64,000 nt of DNA, from assembly GCA_934215545.1 (NCBI GenBank), contig CAKQAD010000002.1, positions 29,868 through 93,867 of the forward strand, written 5' to 3'. Position 1 is the first letter of the stretch, and each line of letters starts with the position of its first letter. This stretch comes from an uncultured Prevotella sp. (lineage in GTDB: Bacteria > Bacteroidota > Bacteroidia > Bacteroidales > Bacteroidaceae). Shown here piece by piece: positions 8,533-17,424 of the stretch. Position numbers and translations under genes: made by a program. The notes below the pieces were generated by a model. The model worked only from the letters and a program-made list of their open reading frames with translations, was not told the DNA's origin and searched no databases.

Positions 8533-10755
8533 TTAATACTTATCATGTTTCTTTTTTGAAGTCATTTTAAAGACTAATTTACCACCACGTATTATGTCAT
8601 CGTGAGATATGTAGCTCTTGTTGTAGCGTCTACCGTTGAGTGTTATCGTGTTTACATACTTATTTTCTTCCGACAATCCCTCGGCTATCACGGTAAATGT
8701 TTTGCCGTTTTGTAGGTGCAGAGTGATGCTTGGCATCTGTGGAGCACCAAACACATATTGCGCACTTACTGGATTTACGGGGTAGAAGCCCATAGCAGAG
8801 AGCATGTACCATGCCGACATCTGTCCGCAGTCATCGTTGCCGCAAAGACCATCAACGGTGGGGTGGTATTGTGTGTCGAATATCTCTCTTACCAACTCTT
8901 GTGTGCGTGAGGGGCGTCCAGCCATAGCATATAGATAAGCCACGTGATGACTTGGTTCGTTGCCATGAGCATATTGACCTATAAGTCCCGTTACGTCGTT
9001 CTGTGATGTCACAAGCTTAAGAGTGAATAGCGAGTCGAGCTTGTTCAAGAATGGTTTCTCGCCGCCAAAGAGCTTGATGAGTCCCGGCACATCATGTTGT
9101 ACATGCCATGTGTATTGCCATGCATTACCCTCGGTATAGTCGCCACCAACGCTCTCTGCATGGGCTACATCGCTTGGGTTAAAAGGAGTCTTCCATGAAC
9201 CATCCGACAGGCGTGGGCGCATGAATTTGGTCTGTTTGTCGAACAGATTCTTGTAGAAGTTGGCACGCTTGGCAAAGTAAGCGTAGTCGGCTTTCTTACC
9301 CATGAGGCGTGCCATATCGGCTGCAGCATAGTCGTCATATACAGACTCCAATGTTGATGAAACCGACTCCGACTTTATTAAATCAGTTGGCAGATAGCCA
9401 TATTTCATATATGTTTCCCAATCAGACTTTTCTGGATGCGACACTGTCTGTGTCTGCTTGATAGCATTGAATGCACGCTCGGCATCGAAGCCACGGAAAC
9501 CTTTATGGTAAGCTTCTGCCACGATAGAGCAGGCGTGATTTGCCACCATGCAGTGAGTTTCCTTACCCCACAATCCCCAGATGGGCAGATAGCCTTGCAC
9601 TTCGGCTTGCTCTACGAGTGACATTACCAAAGCGTCTACACGATCGGGCATAACGATAGTATAGAATGGGTGAGCGGCTCTGTAAGTATCCCAACATGAG
9701 AAAGTGGAATAGAACTGTCCGTTCTTTGCCTTTACAATCTCGTCGTTAGCATTGCGATAGTAGCCGTCGACATCGGCTATTTGGTTGGGTTGTATCAGTG
9801 CATGATAGAACGATGTATAGTAGTTTTGCTTTTGTTCCTCTGTTCCTTCAACATCGATACGTTTCAGATAGTTGTTCCAATCATCGTGTGCAGCATTGCG
9901 CACGGCAGCAAAATCCCATTCGGGCAGTTCTGCCTGCATATTACGCTTAGCACCATCTATAGATGTTGTAGACAAAGATGTCTTAACAAGCAGTTGCTCA
10001 CCAAGATCCACATTGAATGTTGCAACTATGCGTTCTCCTTTTTCAGTGTCGGCGGCTTTTGGCAGTGTGATGCTGCTTAGTACGGGACGGCTGAACTTTA
10101 TCACAAAGAAGTAGTCTTGTTTCACCCATACTTTGTTTTGCACGTGTCCCACGAGTGTCTGTGCGTCTTCCCAATGTGTCTCGCATGCCAACACCTGCGA
10201 GTGGTATTGTTTATCGTTCCATGCAGGACCATGTTGCAAGTCTATAAGCACAGATGTAGAGTCGGCACTGTCGAAGGTATAGCGGTGAAGCGACACATGT
10301 GGTGTGGCAGTGAGCTCTGCTTTAACCTTAGCGTCGGTGAGGTAGACAGAGTAGTATCCTGGTGTTGCAAATTCTTGATTTTTGGCATAGTGTGAGCGGT
10401 AGGCATCCCAGCTTCGTGTGCGCTTGCCTGTGGATGGCATTAGCAGGATGTCGCCAAGATCCATACATCCCGTACCATTCAGATGATCTTGTGTGAATCC
10501 CCATATAAGGGTGTCGCTATACACGTATTCTGCACAATAGCGCCATCCTACGCCACCAGTAACCGGACTGGTCTGTATCATTCCGAATGGTCGGCATGCT
10601 CCAGGAAACGTGTGACCATTGTCGGCATTGCCTACGAATGGGTTTACATACTTGGTGTAGTCGGTATCAGCGGGCGTAGCTGTTGCTGTGGCAGAGGCAA
10701 ACATGCCAACTGCAGCAAGAGCTATGGTGCAGATAAGAGATTTGGATTTATTCAT
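8533..10755 (-). CDS. GH92-family alpha-mannosidase, 740 aa
   Basis: Secreted or periplasmic exo-acting alpha-mannosidase of glycoside hydrolase family 92, calcium-dependent inverting enzymes that trim mannose from N-glycans and yeast mannan in Bacteroidales. A signal peptide ends near ATATATPAD. The family start DYTKYVNPFVGNADNGHTFPG follows (residues about 32-52). Near the C-terminus are the two hallmark motifs: GNEPSHHVAYLY (598-609, with E600) and GNDDCGQMSAWY (639-650, with D641/D642), which hold the catalytic acid, base and calcium ligands in characterised members. Length is normal for the family. It has a promoter at 10857-10887, is monocistronic and is not in a recognisable polysaccharide utilisation locus (no SusC/SusD nearby). 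Linkage specificity is not determinable here. Confidence 0.92.
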   Translation of the reverse strand: MNKSKSLICTIALAAVGMFASATATATPADTDYTKYVNPFVGNADNGHTFPGACRPFGMIQTSPVTGGVGWRYCAEYVYSDTLIWGFTQDHLNGTGCMDLGDILLMPSTGKRTRSWDAYRSHYAKNQEFATPGYYSVYLTDAKVKAELTATPHVSLHRYTFDSADSTSVLIDLQHGPAWNDKQYHSQVLACETHWEDAQTLVGHVQNKVWVKQDYFFVIKFSRPVLSSITLPKAADTEKGERIVATFNVDLGEQLLVKTSLSTTSIDGAKRNMQAELPEWDFAAVRNAAHDDWNNYLKRIDVEGTEEQKQNYYTSFYHALIQPNQIADVDGYYRNANDEIVKAKNGQFYSTFSCWDTYRAAHPFYTIVMPDRVDALVMSLVEQAEVQGYLPIWGLWGKETHCMVANHACSIVAEAYHKGFRGFDAERAFNAIKQTQTVSHPEKSDWETYMKYGYLPTDLIKSESVSSTLESVYDDYAAADMARLMGKKADYAYFAKRANFYKNLFDKQTKFMRPRLSDGSWKTPFNPSDVAHAESVGGDYTEGNAWQYTWHVQHDVPGLIKLFGGEKPFLNKLDSLFTLKLVTSQNDVTGLIGQYAHGNEPSHHVAYLYAMAGRPSRTQELVREIFDTQYHPTVDGLCGNDDCGQMSAWYMLSAMGFYPVNPVSAQYVFGAPQMPSITLHLQNGKTFTVIAEGLSEENKYVNTITLNGRRYNKSYISHDDIIRGGKLVFKMTSKKKHDKY

Positions 10756-10794
10756 TTTCCTATGTTCGTTATATTAAAATTTACGAGTTAACAG

Positions 10795-10850
10795 GTAGAT
10801 ATGTTGATGAGCAATTTGCTTTTTATAGTTGGTTTCAACTACATATCTAC
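10795..10850 (-). promoter_or_regulatory. Inverted repeat in the GH92 leader
   Basis: GTAGATATGT (10795-10804) is the exact reverse complement of 10841-10850, with 36 bases between. The pair spans almost the whole predicted leader between the promoter (10857) and the ATG (10755), so the 5' end of the mRNA would be folded. The rest of this 392-bp gap (10888-11055) holds no gene; the motif ATTGGGG occurs twice (10924 and 11004). Confidence 0.4.
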
Positions 10851-10856
10851 ATATCA

Positions 10857-10887
10857 CAAAGATAATGCTTTTCGTTCATACGACAAA
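10857..10887 (-). promoter_or_regulatory. Promoter of the GH92 gene
   Basis: On the minus strand TTTG (10887-10884), 19 bp, then TATCTTTG (10864-10857), an exact match to TAnnTTTG. Confidence 0.65.
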
Positions 10888-11055
10888 ATTATTATTGGCT
10901 TTTATTCTTTACACAATTAAACAATTGGGGTGTAATTAATAGGGTAAATTAACTGAGCTATATGCTTTTTTATATTACAACCCATATTGTCTTTTTGGAG
11001 TTAATTGGGGCATGTTAATGTTTAGGTTGATATTAATTCTCTTTACACCATAATA

Positions 11056-11094
11056 TATAAAAAAAGAGTGGGGTGCATCACTGCAGCCCACCCC
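11056..11094 (-). terminator. Terminator of the ffh-folD-vor transcription unit
   Basis: On the minus strand the stem GGGGTG/CACCCC (11094-11089 with 11075-11070) is followed by ACTC and seven T residues, about 55 bases after the last stop codon. Confidence 0.7.
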
Positions 11095-11147
11095 GAATAA
11101 TTAGAGAGTTATAAAAAATTAATATTTAAGTGTGTTTTTGCTAACAT

Positions 11148-11690
11148 TTATACCTTTTCTATTATCTTCATACCAGCATCCACAGCCTCCATATTCAGAG
11201 GAATGAGGTTGTGATGACGCTCTGGTAGAGTTTTGAAAAGTGCCTTGTTAAGACCCTCAGTGCTCACGATAGGGCAAACCTTAAGTAGTCCGCCGAGTAC
11301 AATCATATTGAACACTTTAGAGTTCTTCAGTTCGGCAGCTTTATCCATGGCATCAATTTTATACACGTTGATGTCTTTGCGTGTGGGTGGGTTGATGATG
11401 CCGAAGCCGTCGTATATGAGTATACCTCCAGGTTTTACCTTTGGTTCAAACTTATCGAGTGAAGGTTGGTTGAGCACTATTGCCACATCGTAGCGGCTGA
11501 GCACTGGCGACGATATGCGCTCGTCGCTAACAATCACTGTTACGTTGGCTGTTCCGCCACGTTGTTCAGGACCATATGCAGGCATCCAAGTAACCTCCTT
11601 GTCTTCCATCAAGCCAGAGTAGGCAAGTATCTTGCCCATTGAGAGCACACCCTGACCTCCAAAACCTGCTATAATTATTTCTGCTTTCAT
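11148..11690 (-). CDS. vorC: 2-oxoacid:ferredoxin oxidoreductase, gamma subunit, 180 aa
   Basis: Gamma subunit of a four-subunit 2-ketoacid:ferredoxin oxidoreductase. The fold-defining start EIIIAGFGGQGVLSMGKILA (residues 3-22) and the MPAYGPEQRGG motif (about 37-47) are intact, and the length fits. It starts inside the last codons of the beta-subunit gene (4-bp ATGA overlap), so the two are translated together. It is the last gene of the unit, with a terminator at 11056-11094. Family is certain; whether the complex prefers branched-chain 2-oxoacids (Vor) or 2-oxoglutarate (Kor) cannot be told from sequence, so the symbol is provisional. Confidence 0.85.
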   Translation of the reverse strand: MKAEIIIAGFGGQGVLSMGKILAYSGLMEDKEVTWMPAYGPEQRGGTANVTVIVSDERISSPVLSRYDVAIVLNQPSLDKFEPKVKPGGILIYDGFGIINPPTRKDINVYKIDAMDKAAELKNSKVFNMIVLGGLLKVCPIVSTEGLNKALFKTLPERHHNLIPLNMEAVDAGMKIIEKV

Positions 11691-12451
11691 AGATTTGTAG
11701 TGTCTTTTAAGTCGCCCTTAGGGTACTGTTTGAACATATTCTCTTCCATCCACTTGTTTGCTTTTACTGGTGGCATTTTCCATCCACTATTACAGGTTGC
11801 TACTATCTCTACAAGTGATGAACCTTTGCCCTCCATTGATGCGGTGAAAGCCTTTTTGATGGCTGCCTTAGCCTTGCGTACTGATGCAACGTTTTCTACG
11901 CTTTGGCGTGATACGAAGCATGTACCTGGTAGTGTAACAGCCATTTCGCTGAGGTTGAGTGGCCAGCCGTGCAGTTTCGGATCGCGGCCATATGGGCATG
12001 TGGCAGTTTTCTGTCCGATAAGGGTAGTAGGTGCCATCTGTCCACCTGTCATGCCATAGATAGCATTATTGATGAATATGAGTGTTATGTTTTCGCCACG
12101 GTTGAGAGCATGTATACTTTCTGCGGTACCGATGCATGCCATGTCGCCATCGCCTTGATATGTGAATACAAGACGATCAGGCCACAGGCGCTTGATAGCA
12201 GTGGCTAGGGCAGGAGCACGTCCGTGTGCAGCCTCTTGCCAATCGATATCGATATATTTATAGGCAAACACAGCGCAACCTACAGGGCTCACGCCGATAG
12301 TTTTCTCTTGCATGCCCATTTCTTCAATCACTTCTGCCACAAGCTTGTGCACAACGCCATGTGAACATCCGGCACAATAATGCATGTGGGTGTCGTTGAG
12401 AAGCTCAGGTTTCTTATAAACCACATTCTCTGGTGATATTATATCGTTCAT
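11687..12451 (-). CDS. vorA: 2-oxoacid:ferredoxin oxidoreductase, beta subunit (thiamine diphosphate-binding), 254 aa
   Basis: Beta subunit, carrying the cofactor for oxidative decarboxylation of a 2-oxoacid to its acyl-CoA with reduction of ferredoxin. MHYCAGCSHG (about 23-32) is the family start, and the thiamine diphosphate/Mg motif appears as YQGDGDMACIGTAESIHALN (about 98-117) followed by NNAIYGMTGGQMAPTT (about 127-142). The gene overlaps its neighbours on both sides by 4 bp (vorB upstream, vorC downstream), indicating tight coupling for equal stoichiometry. The substrate is not assignable from sequence; Kor-type 2-oxoglutarate oxidoreductase is an alternative. Confidence 0.88.
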   Translation of the reverse strand: MNDIISPENVVYKKPELLNDTHMHYCAGCSHGVVHKLVAEVIEEMGMQEKTIGVSPVGCAVFAYKYIDIDWQEAAHGRAPALATAIKRLWPDRLVFTYQGDGDMACIGTAESIHALNRGENITLIFINNAIYGMTGGQMAPTTLIGQKTATCPYGRDPKLHGWPLNLSEMAVTLPGTCFVSRQSVENVASVRKAKAAIKKAFTASMEGKGSSLVEIVATCNSGWKMPPVKANKWMEENMFKQYPKGDLKDTTNL

Positions 12452-13530
12452 AGAAATTTCTCCTTTAAAACTTTAACCATTTCTTCTGGCTCTGGCACGA
12501 TGCCACCCAAACGTCCGTAGTGCTCACAACGCACTGTTCCGTTCACAGCAAGGCGCACGTCTTCTATCATCTGTCCGGCATTTATCTCTGCCACGAGTAT
12601 GCCTTTAAGTTGTTTTGCCAAGGCTGCAATTTCCTTTTCTGGATATGGCCACAGGGTGATAGGACGGAATAGTCCTACCTTGATGCCCTCGGCGCGTGCA
12701 AGTTCAATAGCTTTCTCGGCAATACGTGCTGCACTACCGAATGCCACAATCATATATTCGGCATCGTCCATGAACAATGTTTCGTAGCGCACCTCGTTGT
12801 CTTTTATCTGTTGGTATTTTTCTTGCAGATGTTGGTTGCGCTTTTCCATGATTTCCGGTTTCAGTTCAAGAGATGTTACCACAACAGGCTTTCGCATGCC
12901 TTTACGGCCTGTTGATGCCCATGGGCACTCTCTCTCTATCTCTTCTTCGGTGCGGCGAGGTTTCATTGGTGGTAGCACCACCTTTTCCATCATCTGTCCG
13001 ATGACACCATCGCTCAATATCATTGCTGGTGTGCGGTATTTGAATGCCAAGTTGAATGCCAAGTCAACGAAGTCAGCCATTTCTTGTACTGAGTTAGGCG
13101 CAAGCACAATGATGTAGTAGTCGCCATTGCCTCCGCCTCGTGTAGCTTGGAAATAGTCGCTTTGTGAAGGTTGGATTGTGCCCAATCCTGGACCACCTCG
13201 CTGCACATTAACAATCAGTCCTGGCACTTCCGCACCAGCCATATACGATATGCCCTCTTGCATCAGCGACACTCCAGGACTTGACGATGATGTCATTACG
13301 CGCTTACCAGTGCCACCACCGCCATAAAGCATGTTGATTGATGCTACTTCGCTCTCTGCCTGTACAACCACCATACCTGTGGTTTCCCAAGGTTTGAGCT
13401 CAGCCAGAGTTTCAATTACCTCTGTCTGTGGTGTGATGGGGTAGCCGAAGTAGCCGTCTACACCACAGCGTATGGCAGCGTGGGCGAGAGCCTCGTTGCC
13501 TTTCATGAGTTTTACTTCTTTTTCTGCCAT
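12448..13530 (-). CDS. vorB: 2-oxoacid:ferredoxin oxidoreductase, alpha subunit (VorB-type), 360 aa
   Basis: Alpha subunit with the pyrimidine-binding domain and a transketolase-like C-terminal domain. The family start KLMKGNEALAHAAIRCGVDG is at residues 6-25, GYPITPQTEVIE follows, and the SSSSPGVSLMQEGISYMAG motif lies near 90. I chose the ATG at 13530 (MAEKEVKL); the longer reading frame to 13614 would run into the ferredoxin gene and encodes no family sequence. Five bases separate it from vorD and it overlaps vorA by 4 bp. The NCBI-style family name is 3-methyl-2-oxobutanoate dehydrogenase VorB, but 2-oxoglutarate is a real alternative substrate. Confidence 0.88.
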   Translation of the reverse strand: MAEKEVKLMKGNEALAHAAIRCGVDGYFGYPITPQTEVIETLAELKPWETTGMVVVQAESEVASINMLYGGGGTGKRVMTSSSSPGVSLMQEGISYMAGAEVPGLIVNVQRGGPGLGTIQPSQSDYFQATRGGGNGDYYIIVLAPNSVQEMADFVDLAFNLAFKYRTPAMILSDGVIGQMMEKVVLPPMKPRRTEEEIERECPWASTGRKGMRKPVVVTSLELKPEIMEKRNQHLQEKYQQIKDNEVRYETLFMDDAEYMIVAFGSAARIAEKAIELARAEGIKVGLFRPITLWPYPEKEIAALAKQLKGILVAEINAGQMIEDVRLAVNGTVRCEHYGRLGGIVPEPEEMVKVLKEKFL

Positions 13531-13535
13531 AGTGT

Positions 13536-13769
13536 TTATTCCTCCATCTTTTTTCTGTAAACAGTGATACATCCGTCGGGACATACTATGCCGCACGACG
13601 CGCAACCAATACAATCGTCAGGATGTATGGCTTCTGCATACGAATAGCCATGCACATTGACGGCTTTTGGGGCGAGGGCTATTACCTCTTTTGGGCAAGC
13701 CACAACGCAAAGGGAGCATCCTTTGCAGCGGTCTGTATCGACCACAATGGCACCTTTAATCTTTCCCAT
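13536..13769 (-). CDS. vorD: 2-oxoacid:ferredoxin oxidoreductase, delta (ferredoxin-like) subunit, 77 aa
   Basis: A small 2[4Fe-4S] electron-transfer subunit. Two intact cluster motifs are seen: CKGCSLCVVACPKE (residues 15-28) and CIGCASCGIVCPDG (about 54-67), each CxxCxxCxxxCP. It sits upstream of the alpha, beta and gamma genes in the usual delta-alpha-beta-gamma order and passes electrons from the thiamine-bound intermediate to ferredoxin. It is 17 bases after the small TPR gene. Confidence 0.9.
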   Translation of the reverse strand: MGKIKGAIVVDTDRCKGCSLCVVACPKEVIALAPKAVNVHGYSYAEAIHPDDCIGCASCGIVCPDGCITVYRKKMEE

Positions 13770-13786
13770 AATATTATTTTTTATAG

Positions 13787-13966
13787 TCAGGGGTTATACA
13801 TATCTTTGCAGTAGTATGCCAGTATATCGTCGAGCATACGTTTTGCTTCTACTGCTGGCGACTTTGGGTCTAATGCTATTGCTTCGAGATAGTTGTCGAT
13901 GGCATGTTTCCAGTCGCCTTTACGTCTGTACTCGTTACCGAGCACGTAGTATTCTTCTGCTGTCAC
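13787..13966 (-). CDS. Mini TPR protein, 59 aa, translationally coupled to folD
   Basis: A single tetratricopeptide unit plus capping helix: [20 protein letters not shown] (residues 3-22), then [18 protein letters not shown] take the start to be the GTG at 13966, which overlaps the folD stop as GTGA; the reading frame upstream of it only shadows folD. The gene lies between folD and the oxidoreductase subunits, and a small TPR protein in this position is familiar in Bacteroidales. One TPR is too small to form a groove alone, so it may oligomerise or act as an assembly factor for the complex (inference). Function unproven. Confidence 0.75.
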   Translation of the reverse strand: MTAEEYYVLGNEYRRKGDWKHAIDNYLEAIALDPKSPAVEAKRMLDDILAYYCKDMYNP

Positions 13967-14841
13967 TTGTAATATTCCTTCTTGCTTGCGGCGAGTGTGT
14001 TCTTCATGAGCGAGCATATCGTCATGGGTCCTACACCACCAGGTACGGGTGTTATGTATGAACACTTGTCGGCCACTTCGTTGAATTTCACGTCGCCGTT
14101 GAGGCGATATCCGCTTTTGCGTGTGGCATCAGCCACGCGTGTGGTGCCAACGTCTATTACTACTGCTCCTTTGCGCACCATGTCGGCAGTTACAAAGTCG
14201 GGTTGTCCGATGGCTGCTATAATGATATCGGCATCAAGGCATTCCTTCTTTATGTCGTTAGTGTGTGAGTGGCATATGGTGACTGTGCAGTCGCCATATT
14301 GTTTTTGCATCATTAGCTGCGCCATAGGCTTGCCCACGATGTTGCTACGACCTATTATTACACACTTTTTTCCTGATGTCTTTATGTCGTAGCGCTGAAG
14401 CAGTGTCATAATGCCAAGTGGTGTGGCTGATATATAGCATGGTAGACCTATAGCCATGCGCCCAACGTTGATAGGGTGAAAACCATCGACATCTTTTCGA
14501 TAGTCGATAGCTTCAATTATCTTCTGCTCGTTGATATGGCGTGGCAGAGGTAGCTGCACTATAAATCCATCGACATCGGCATCGCCATTCAGCTTGTCTA
14601 CGCATGCCAACAATTCTGCTTCAGTAACATCGTCTTCGTAGCGTATCAGTGTTGATGTAAATCCGCACTTTTCGCAAGCTATAACTTTGTTCTTGACATA
14701 GGTTTCTGAGCCTCCGTCGTGTCCCACAAGCACTGCAGCCAAATGTGGGCGTTTGCCGCCTGCTGCTACTATAGCCTCAACTTCTTGTGCTATTTCGGCC
14801 TTAATGGCTTCTGCTGTAGCTTTGCCGTCTATCAGTTGCAT
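13963..14841 (-). CDS. folD: Bifunctional methylenetetrahydrofolate dehydrogenase/cyclohydrolase, 292 aa
   Basis: Interconverts 5,10-methylene-THF and 10-formyl-THF in one-carbon metabolism. The substrate motif [14 protein letters not shown] has Tyr48 and catalytic Lys52; the [11 protein letters not shown] motif (about 105-115), the NADP-binding [11 protein letters not shown] (about 164-174) and the C-terminal [13 protein letters not shown] are all intact. Length is normal. It starts 20 bases after ffh and overlaps the mini-TPR gene by 4 bp, so it belongs to the unit that starts with ffh. Confidence 0.95.
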   Translation of the reverse strand: MQLIDGKATAEAIKAEIAQEVEAIVAAGGKRPHLAAVLVGHDGGSETYVKNKVIACEKCGFTSTLIRYEDDVTEAELLACVDKLNGDADVDGFIVQLPLPRHINEQKIIEAIDYRKDVDGFHPINVGRMAIGLPCYISATPLGIMTLLQRYDIKTSGKKCVIIGRSNIVGKPMAQLMMQKQYGDCTVTICHSHTNDIKKECLDADIIIAAIGQPDFVTADMVRKGAVVIDVGTTRVADATRKSGYRLNGDVKFNEVADKCSYITPVPGGVGPMTICSLMKNTLAASKKEYYK

Positions 14842-14861
14842 ATGATAAATAGTATTTGTCG

Positions 14862-16214
14862 TTACATTTTAGGCATGCCTGGCATACCCTTCATTTTACC
14901 CATCATACCAGCCATTTTTGCCATGTTTGAGCCAGTCATGAGTTTCATTATTTTGCGTGTCTGGTCGAACTGCTTTATGAGTCGGTTCACCTCCTGTAGG
15001 TTGGTGCCACTACCTTTAGCAATACGCATACGGCGGCTTTGGTTGAGTATCTCTGGGTTGGTACGCTCTTTTGGTGTCATACTCTTTATGATAGCTTCGA
15101 TGCCCTTGAAAGCATTGTCGTCGATATCTACATCCTTTATTGCCTTGCCAACACCAGGAATCATAGCAGCCAAGTCTTTGAGGTTGCCCATCTTTTTGAT
15201 TTGCTCTATCTGTCCGAGGAAGTCGTTGAAGTCGAATTTGTTCTTCTGTATCTTCTTCTGCAGACGGCGTGCTTCTTCTTCGTCGAATTGTTCCTGTGCA
15301 CGTTCTACAAGACTTACGATGTCGCCCATGCCGAGTATACGATCGGCCATACGTGCAGGGTGGAACACATCGATAGCTTCCATCTTCTCGCCTGTACCTA
15401 CAAATTTAATAGGTTTTGTAACCACAGTTCGTATAGAGAGGGCTGCACCACCTCGTGTATCGCCATCGAGTTTTGTGAGCACTACGCCATTAAAGTCAAG
15501 ACGGTCGTTGAATTCTTTTGCAGTGTTTACTGCATCCTGACCAGTCATTGAGTCTACAACGAAGAGAGTTTCATCGGGGTTGATGGCATTTTTGAGGTTA
15601 GAAATCTCATTCATCATCTCCTCGTCAACGGCAAGACGTCCGGCTGTATCGACAATCACAACGTCGTAGCCTTTGGCCTTGGCATGTTGTATGGCGTTAT
15701 TAGCGATTGTAACAACATCTTTGCTGTCGGGTTCAGAGTATACTGGTACATTTATCTGTTCGCCCACAACCTTTAGCTGTTCGATAGCGGCAGGACGATA
15801 CACGTCGCAAGCCACCAATAATGGATTTTTGTGCTGCTTTGTCTTGAGCATGTTGGCAAGCTTGCCAGAGAAAGTGGTCTTACCAGAGCCCTGCAAACCG
15901 CTCATAAGGATTATTGATGGGCGACCTTTAAGGTTCAGCTCGGCTGCCTCGCCTCCCATAAGTTCTGCAAGTTCATCGTGAACAATCTTTACCATCAACT
16001 GGCTTGGCTTCACAGCTGTCAGCACGTTCATGCCGAGAGCCTTCTGCTTTACCGTGTCGGTAAATGTCTTTGCCACTTTATAGTTGACGTCGGCATCCAA
16101 AAGGGCGCGTCTTACATCTTTAAGAGTTTCGGCAACGTTGATTTCTGTAATCTTGCCTTCGCCTTTGAGAATTTTAAAACTTCGCTCTAGTCTGTCGCTT
16201 AAATTTTCGAACAT
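14862..16214 (-). CDS. ffh: Signal recognition particle protein Ffh (SRP54), 450 aa
   Basis: GTPase that binds signal sequences on nascent membrane proteins together with 4.5S RNA and docks to FtsY. The N domain (1-90) is followed by the G domain with P-loop GLQGSGKTT (106-114), [25 protein letters not shown] and [13 protein letters not shown]. The methionine-rich M domain ends with repeated Met-Gly-Lys segments (last 25 residues). It is the first gene of a seven-gene transcription unit running through folD to the oxidoreductase. No SRP RNA gene is visible in the window. Confidence 0.96.
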   Translation of the reverse strand: MFENLSDRLERSFKILKGEGKITEINVAETLKDVRRALLDADVNYKVAKTFTDTVKQKALGMNVLTAVKPSQLMVKIVHDELAELMGGEAAELNLKGRPSIILMSGLQGSGKTTFSGKLANMLKTKQHKNPLLVACDVYRPAAIEQLKVVGEQINVPVYSEPDSKDVVTIANNAIQHAKAKGYDVVIVDTAGRLAVDEEMMNEISNLKNAINPDETLFVVDSMTGQDAVNTAKEFNDRLDFNGVVLTKLDGDTRGGAALSIRTVVTKPIKFVGTGEKMEAIDVFHPARMADRILGMGDIVSLVERAQEQFDEEEARRLQKKIQKNKFDFNDFLGQIEQIKKMGNLKDLAAMIPGVGKAIKDVDIDDNAFKGIEAIIKSMTPKERTNPEILNQSRRMRIAKGSGTNLQEVNRLIKQFDQTRKIMKLMTGSNMAKMAGMMGKMKGMPGMPKM

Positions 16215-16313
16215 ATTGTGTTTCTTTTTATTGTTTTTTTTGTTTTTTGATTATTTTGTGGCACCAACAATATGTGTTGTGCCACATTATATTATATTGC
16301 GTCTTTAATTATG

Positions 16314-16321
16314 CAAAAGTA
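16314..16321 (-). promoter_or_regulatory. Possible -7 box of the ffh transcription unit
   Basis: On the minus strand TACTTTTG matches TAnnTTTG, 100 bases upstream of the ffh ATG. No clear TTTG is seen at the expected -33 position. Confidence 0.4.
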
Positions 16322-16417
16322 AGAAATAAAAACGAATATATTAAAACTACAAGTAGCTATTTAATGAATTTTAATTTACATTTCTTCAAAAGCATAATGC
16401 CAAATGGTGCTTTGCCG

Positions 16418-17359
16418 TTATTTCATTGTTACAAACAGCAGTCGGCGTAGCAGGCTATTGTTTATCATCTTGCGCATATATCTGTATTTTTTAGAGTAGT
16501 CGCGCTCTGGCAATGGAAACAATCCGCATGCCTTTAGTGTATCGAGCCTTTCGTTGAGCAGATACCTGTCGTGTGTCTGTCGTATGATATTGGAGATGTA
16601 TTCCATTGTGAGTTGTGCTATGCGGCGGTTGAGTGCAGGACGATCGGTGTCGGGCACTATCAGTTTCTGCAGTCGTAACAGCACCTTTTCGGTGTCGTCA
16701 AGCATTTTGTTAATATCGCCTTGCTGGCTGACAACATCTGTTGTATTGTCGGTAGTCGTTAGTCGGCAAGCTTCTGATGATGTGTGAAAGAATCGTTCTG
16801 AACGCAAGAATAATTGTGGTGTAAATCCCTCGTCGTCGTTGGTGATACTTTCGTCGAAGCGAAGACTTCCGAGCATTTTACGCTCGAAGATATAGCTCCA
16901 TGCAGCTGTGTTGATGGTGTTGTTGCGCATAAAGTAGTTTCCTGCCATTGGACCATCGTAGGTGAATGGCGTATCCACCTTTTTACCCTCTGCAGCACCC
17001 TTAAAGCTCACTATGTCGGGATTATGATAGCGTACAATGTCGAGGCAATGTTCGTAAGCTACTTGTATGATGCTATATTTCCCATCAATAAATTGAACAA
17101 ATTTTCCAGTTGCCGTCTGTAGCCCGCGGTTGCGTGCCGCCGACAGTCCTTGGCGAGCCTGGCGTATGTAAAGAATATCATCGGCAATGTCAATGATATC
17201 GTTTAGTGCAGATGTGGTAGAGCCATCATCAATCATTATAATTTCTCTTTCCTGTGCGCTGAGCGAAAGAGCCGTAATGCTGCAGATACACTGTCGCAAT
17301 AATGCAGGTTGGGTGTCGCATGTGGTGATGACAAAGCTCACAAGTGGTTGTTTTTGCAT
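16418..17359 (-). CDS. Family 2 glycosyltransferase, atypical DxD region, 313 aa
   Basis: A GT-A-fold glycosyltransferase, probably for a surface polysaccharide. The family start VSFVITTCDTQPALLRQCI (residues 7-25), the nucleotide-binding EIIMIDDGSTT (about 39-49) and GLSAARNRGL (about 70-79) are clear. Where most GT2 enzymes have a DxD metal motif (FIDGDD or similar), this one reads FIDGKYSI (about 89-96), so the second acidic residue is missing. It may use an altered site or be inactive. The divergent flippase gene starts 65 bases away, which supports a role in glycan export pathways. No acceptor can be named. Confidence 0.82.
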   Translation of the reverse strand: MQKQPLVSFVITTCDTQPALLRQCICSITALSLSAQEREIIMIDDGSTTSALNDIIDIADDILYIRQARQGLSAARNRGLQTATGKFVQFIDGKYSIIQVAYEHCLDIVRYHNPDIVSFKGAAEGKKVDTPFTYDGPMAGNYFMRNNTINTAAWSYIFERKMLGSLRFDESITNDDEGFTPQLFLRSERFFHTSSEACRLTTTDNTTDVVSQQGDINKMLDDTEKVLLRLQKLIVPDTDRPALNRRIAQLTMEYISNIIRQTHDRYLLNERLDTLKACGLFPLPERDYSKKYRYMRKMINNSLLRRLLFVTMK

Positions 17360-17384
17360 AAATAGCCTTTTGTTTTTCTTTATG

Positions 17385-17392
17385 CAAAAGTA
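17385..17392 (-). promoter_or_regulatory. Possible -7 box of the glycosyltransferase gene
   Basis: TACTTTTG on the minus strand, 26 bases before the glycosyltransferase ATG, in the 65-bp divergent intergenic region shared with the flippase. Confidence 0.4.
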
Positions 17393-17424
17393 ATAATTAA
17401 TATTTAATTACGTTTATATATATA

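Noticed and set aside
10888..11055. Riboswitch or operator in the GH92/vor gap based on repeated ATTGGGG and GGTGTAA words
   Set aside because: The words are short and scattered in A/T-rich DNA and give no conserved fold that I can recognise.
13967..14065. Longer start for the mini TPR protein
   Set aside because: This part is antisense-free but lies wholly in the folD coding sequence in another frame; the TPR homology begins right after the GTG at 13966.
15039..15551. 170-aa reading frame opposite ffh
   Set aside because: It is a shadow of the conserved ffh gene on the other strand; composition follows the ffh codons and no family features are seen.
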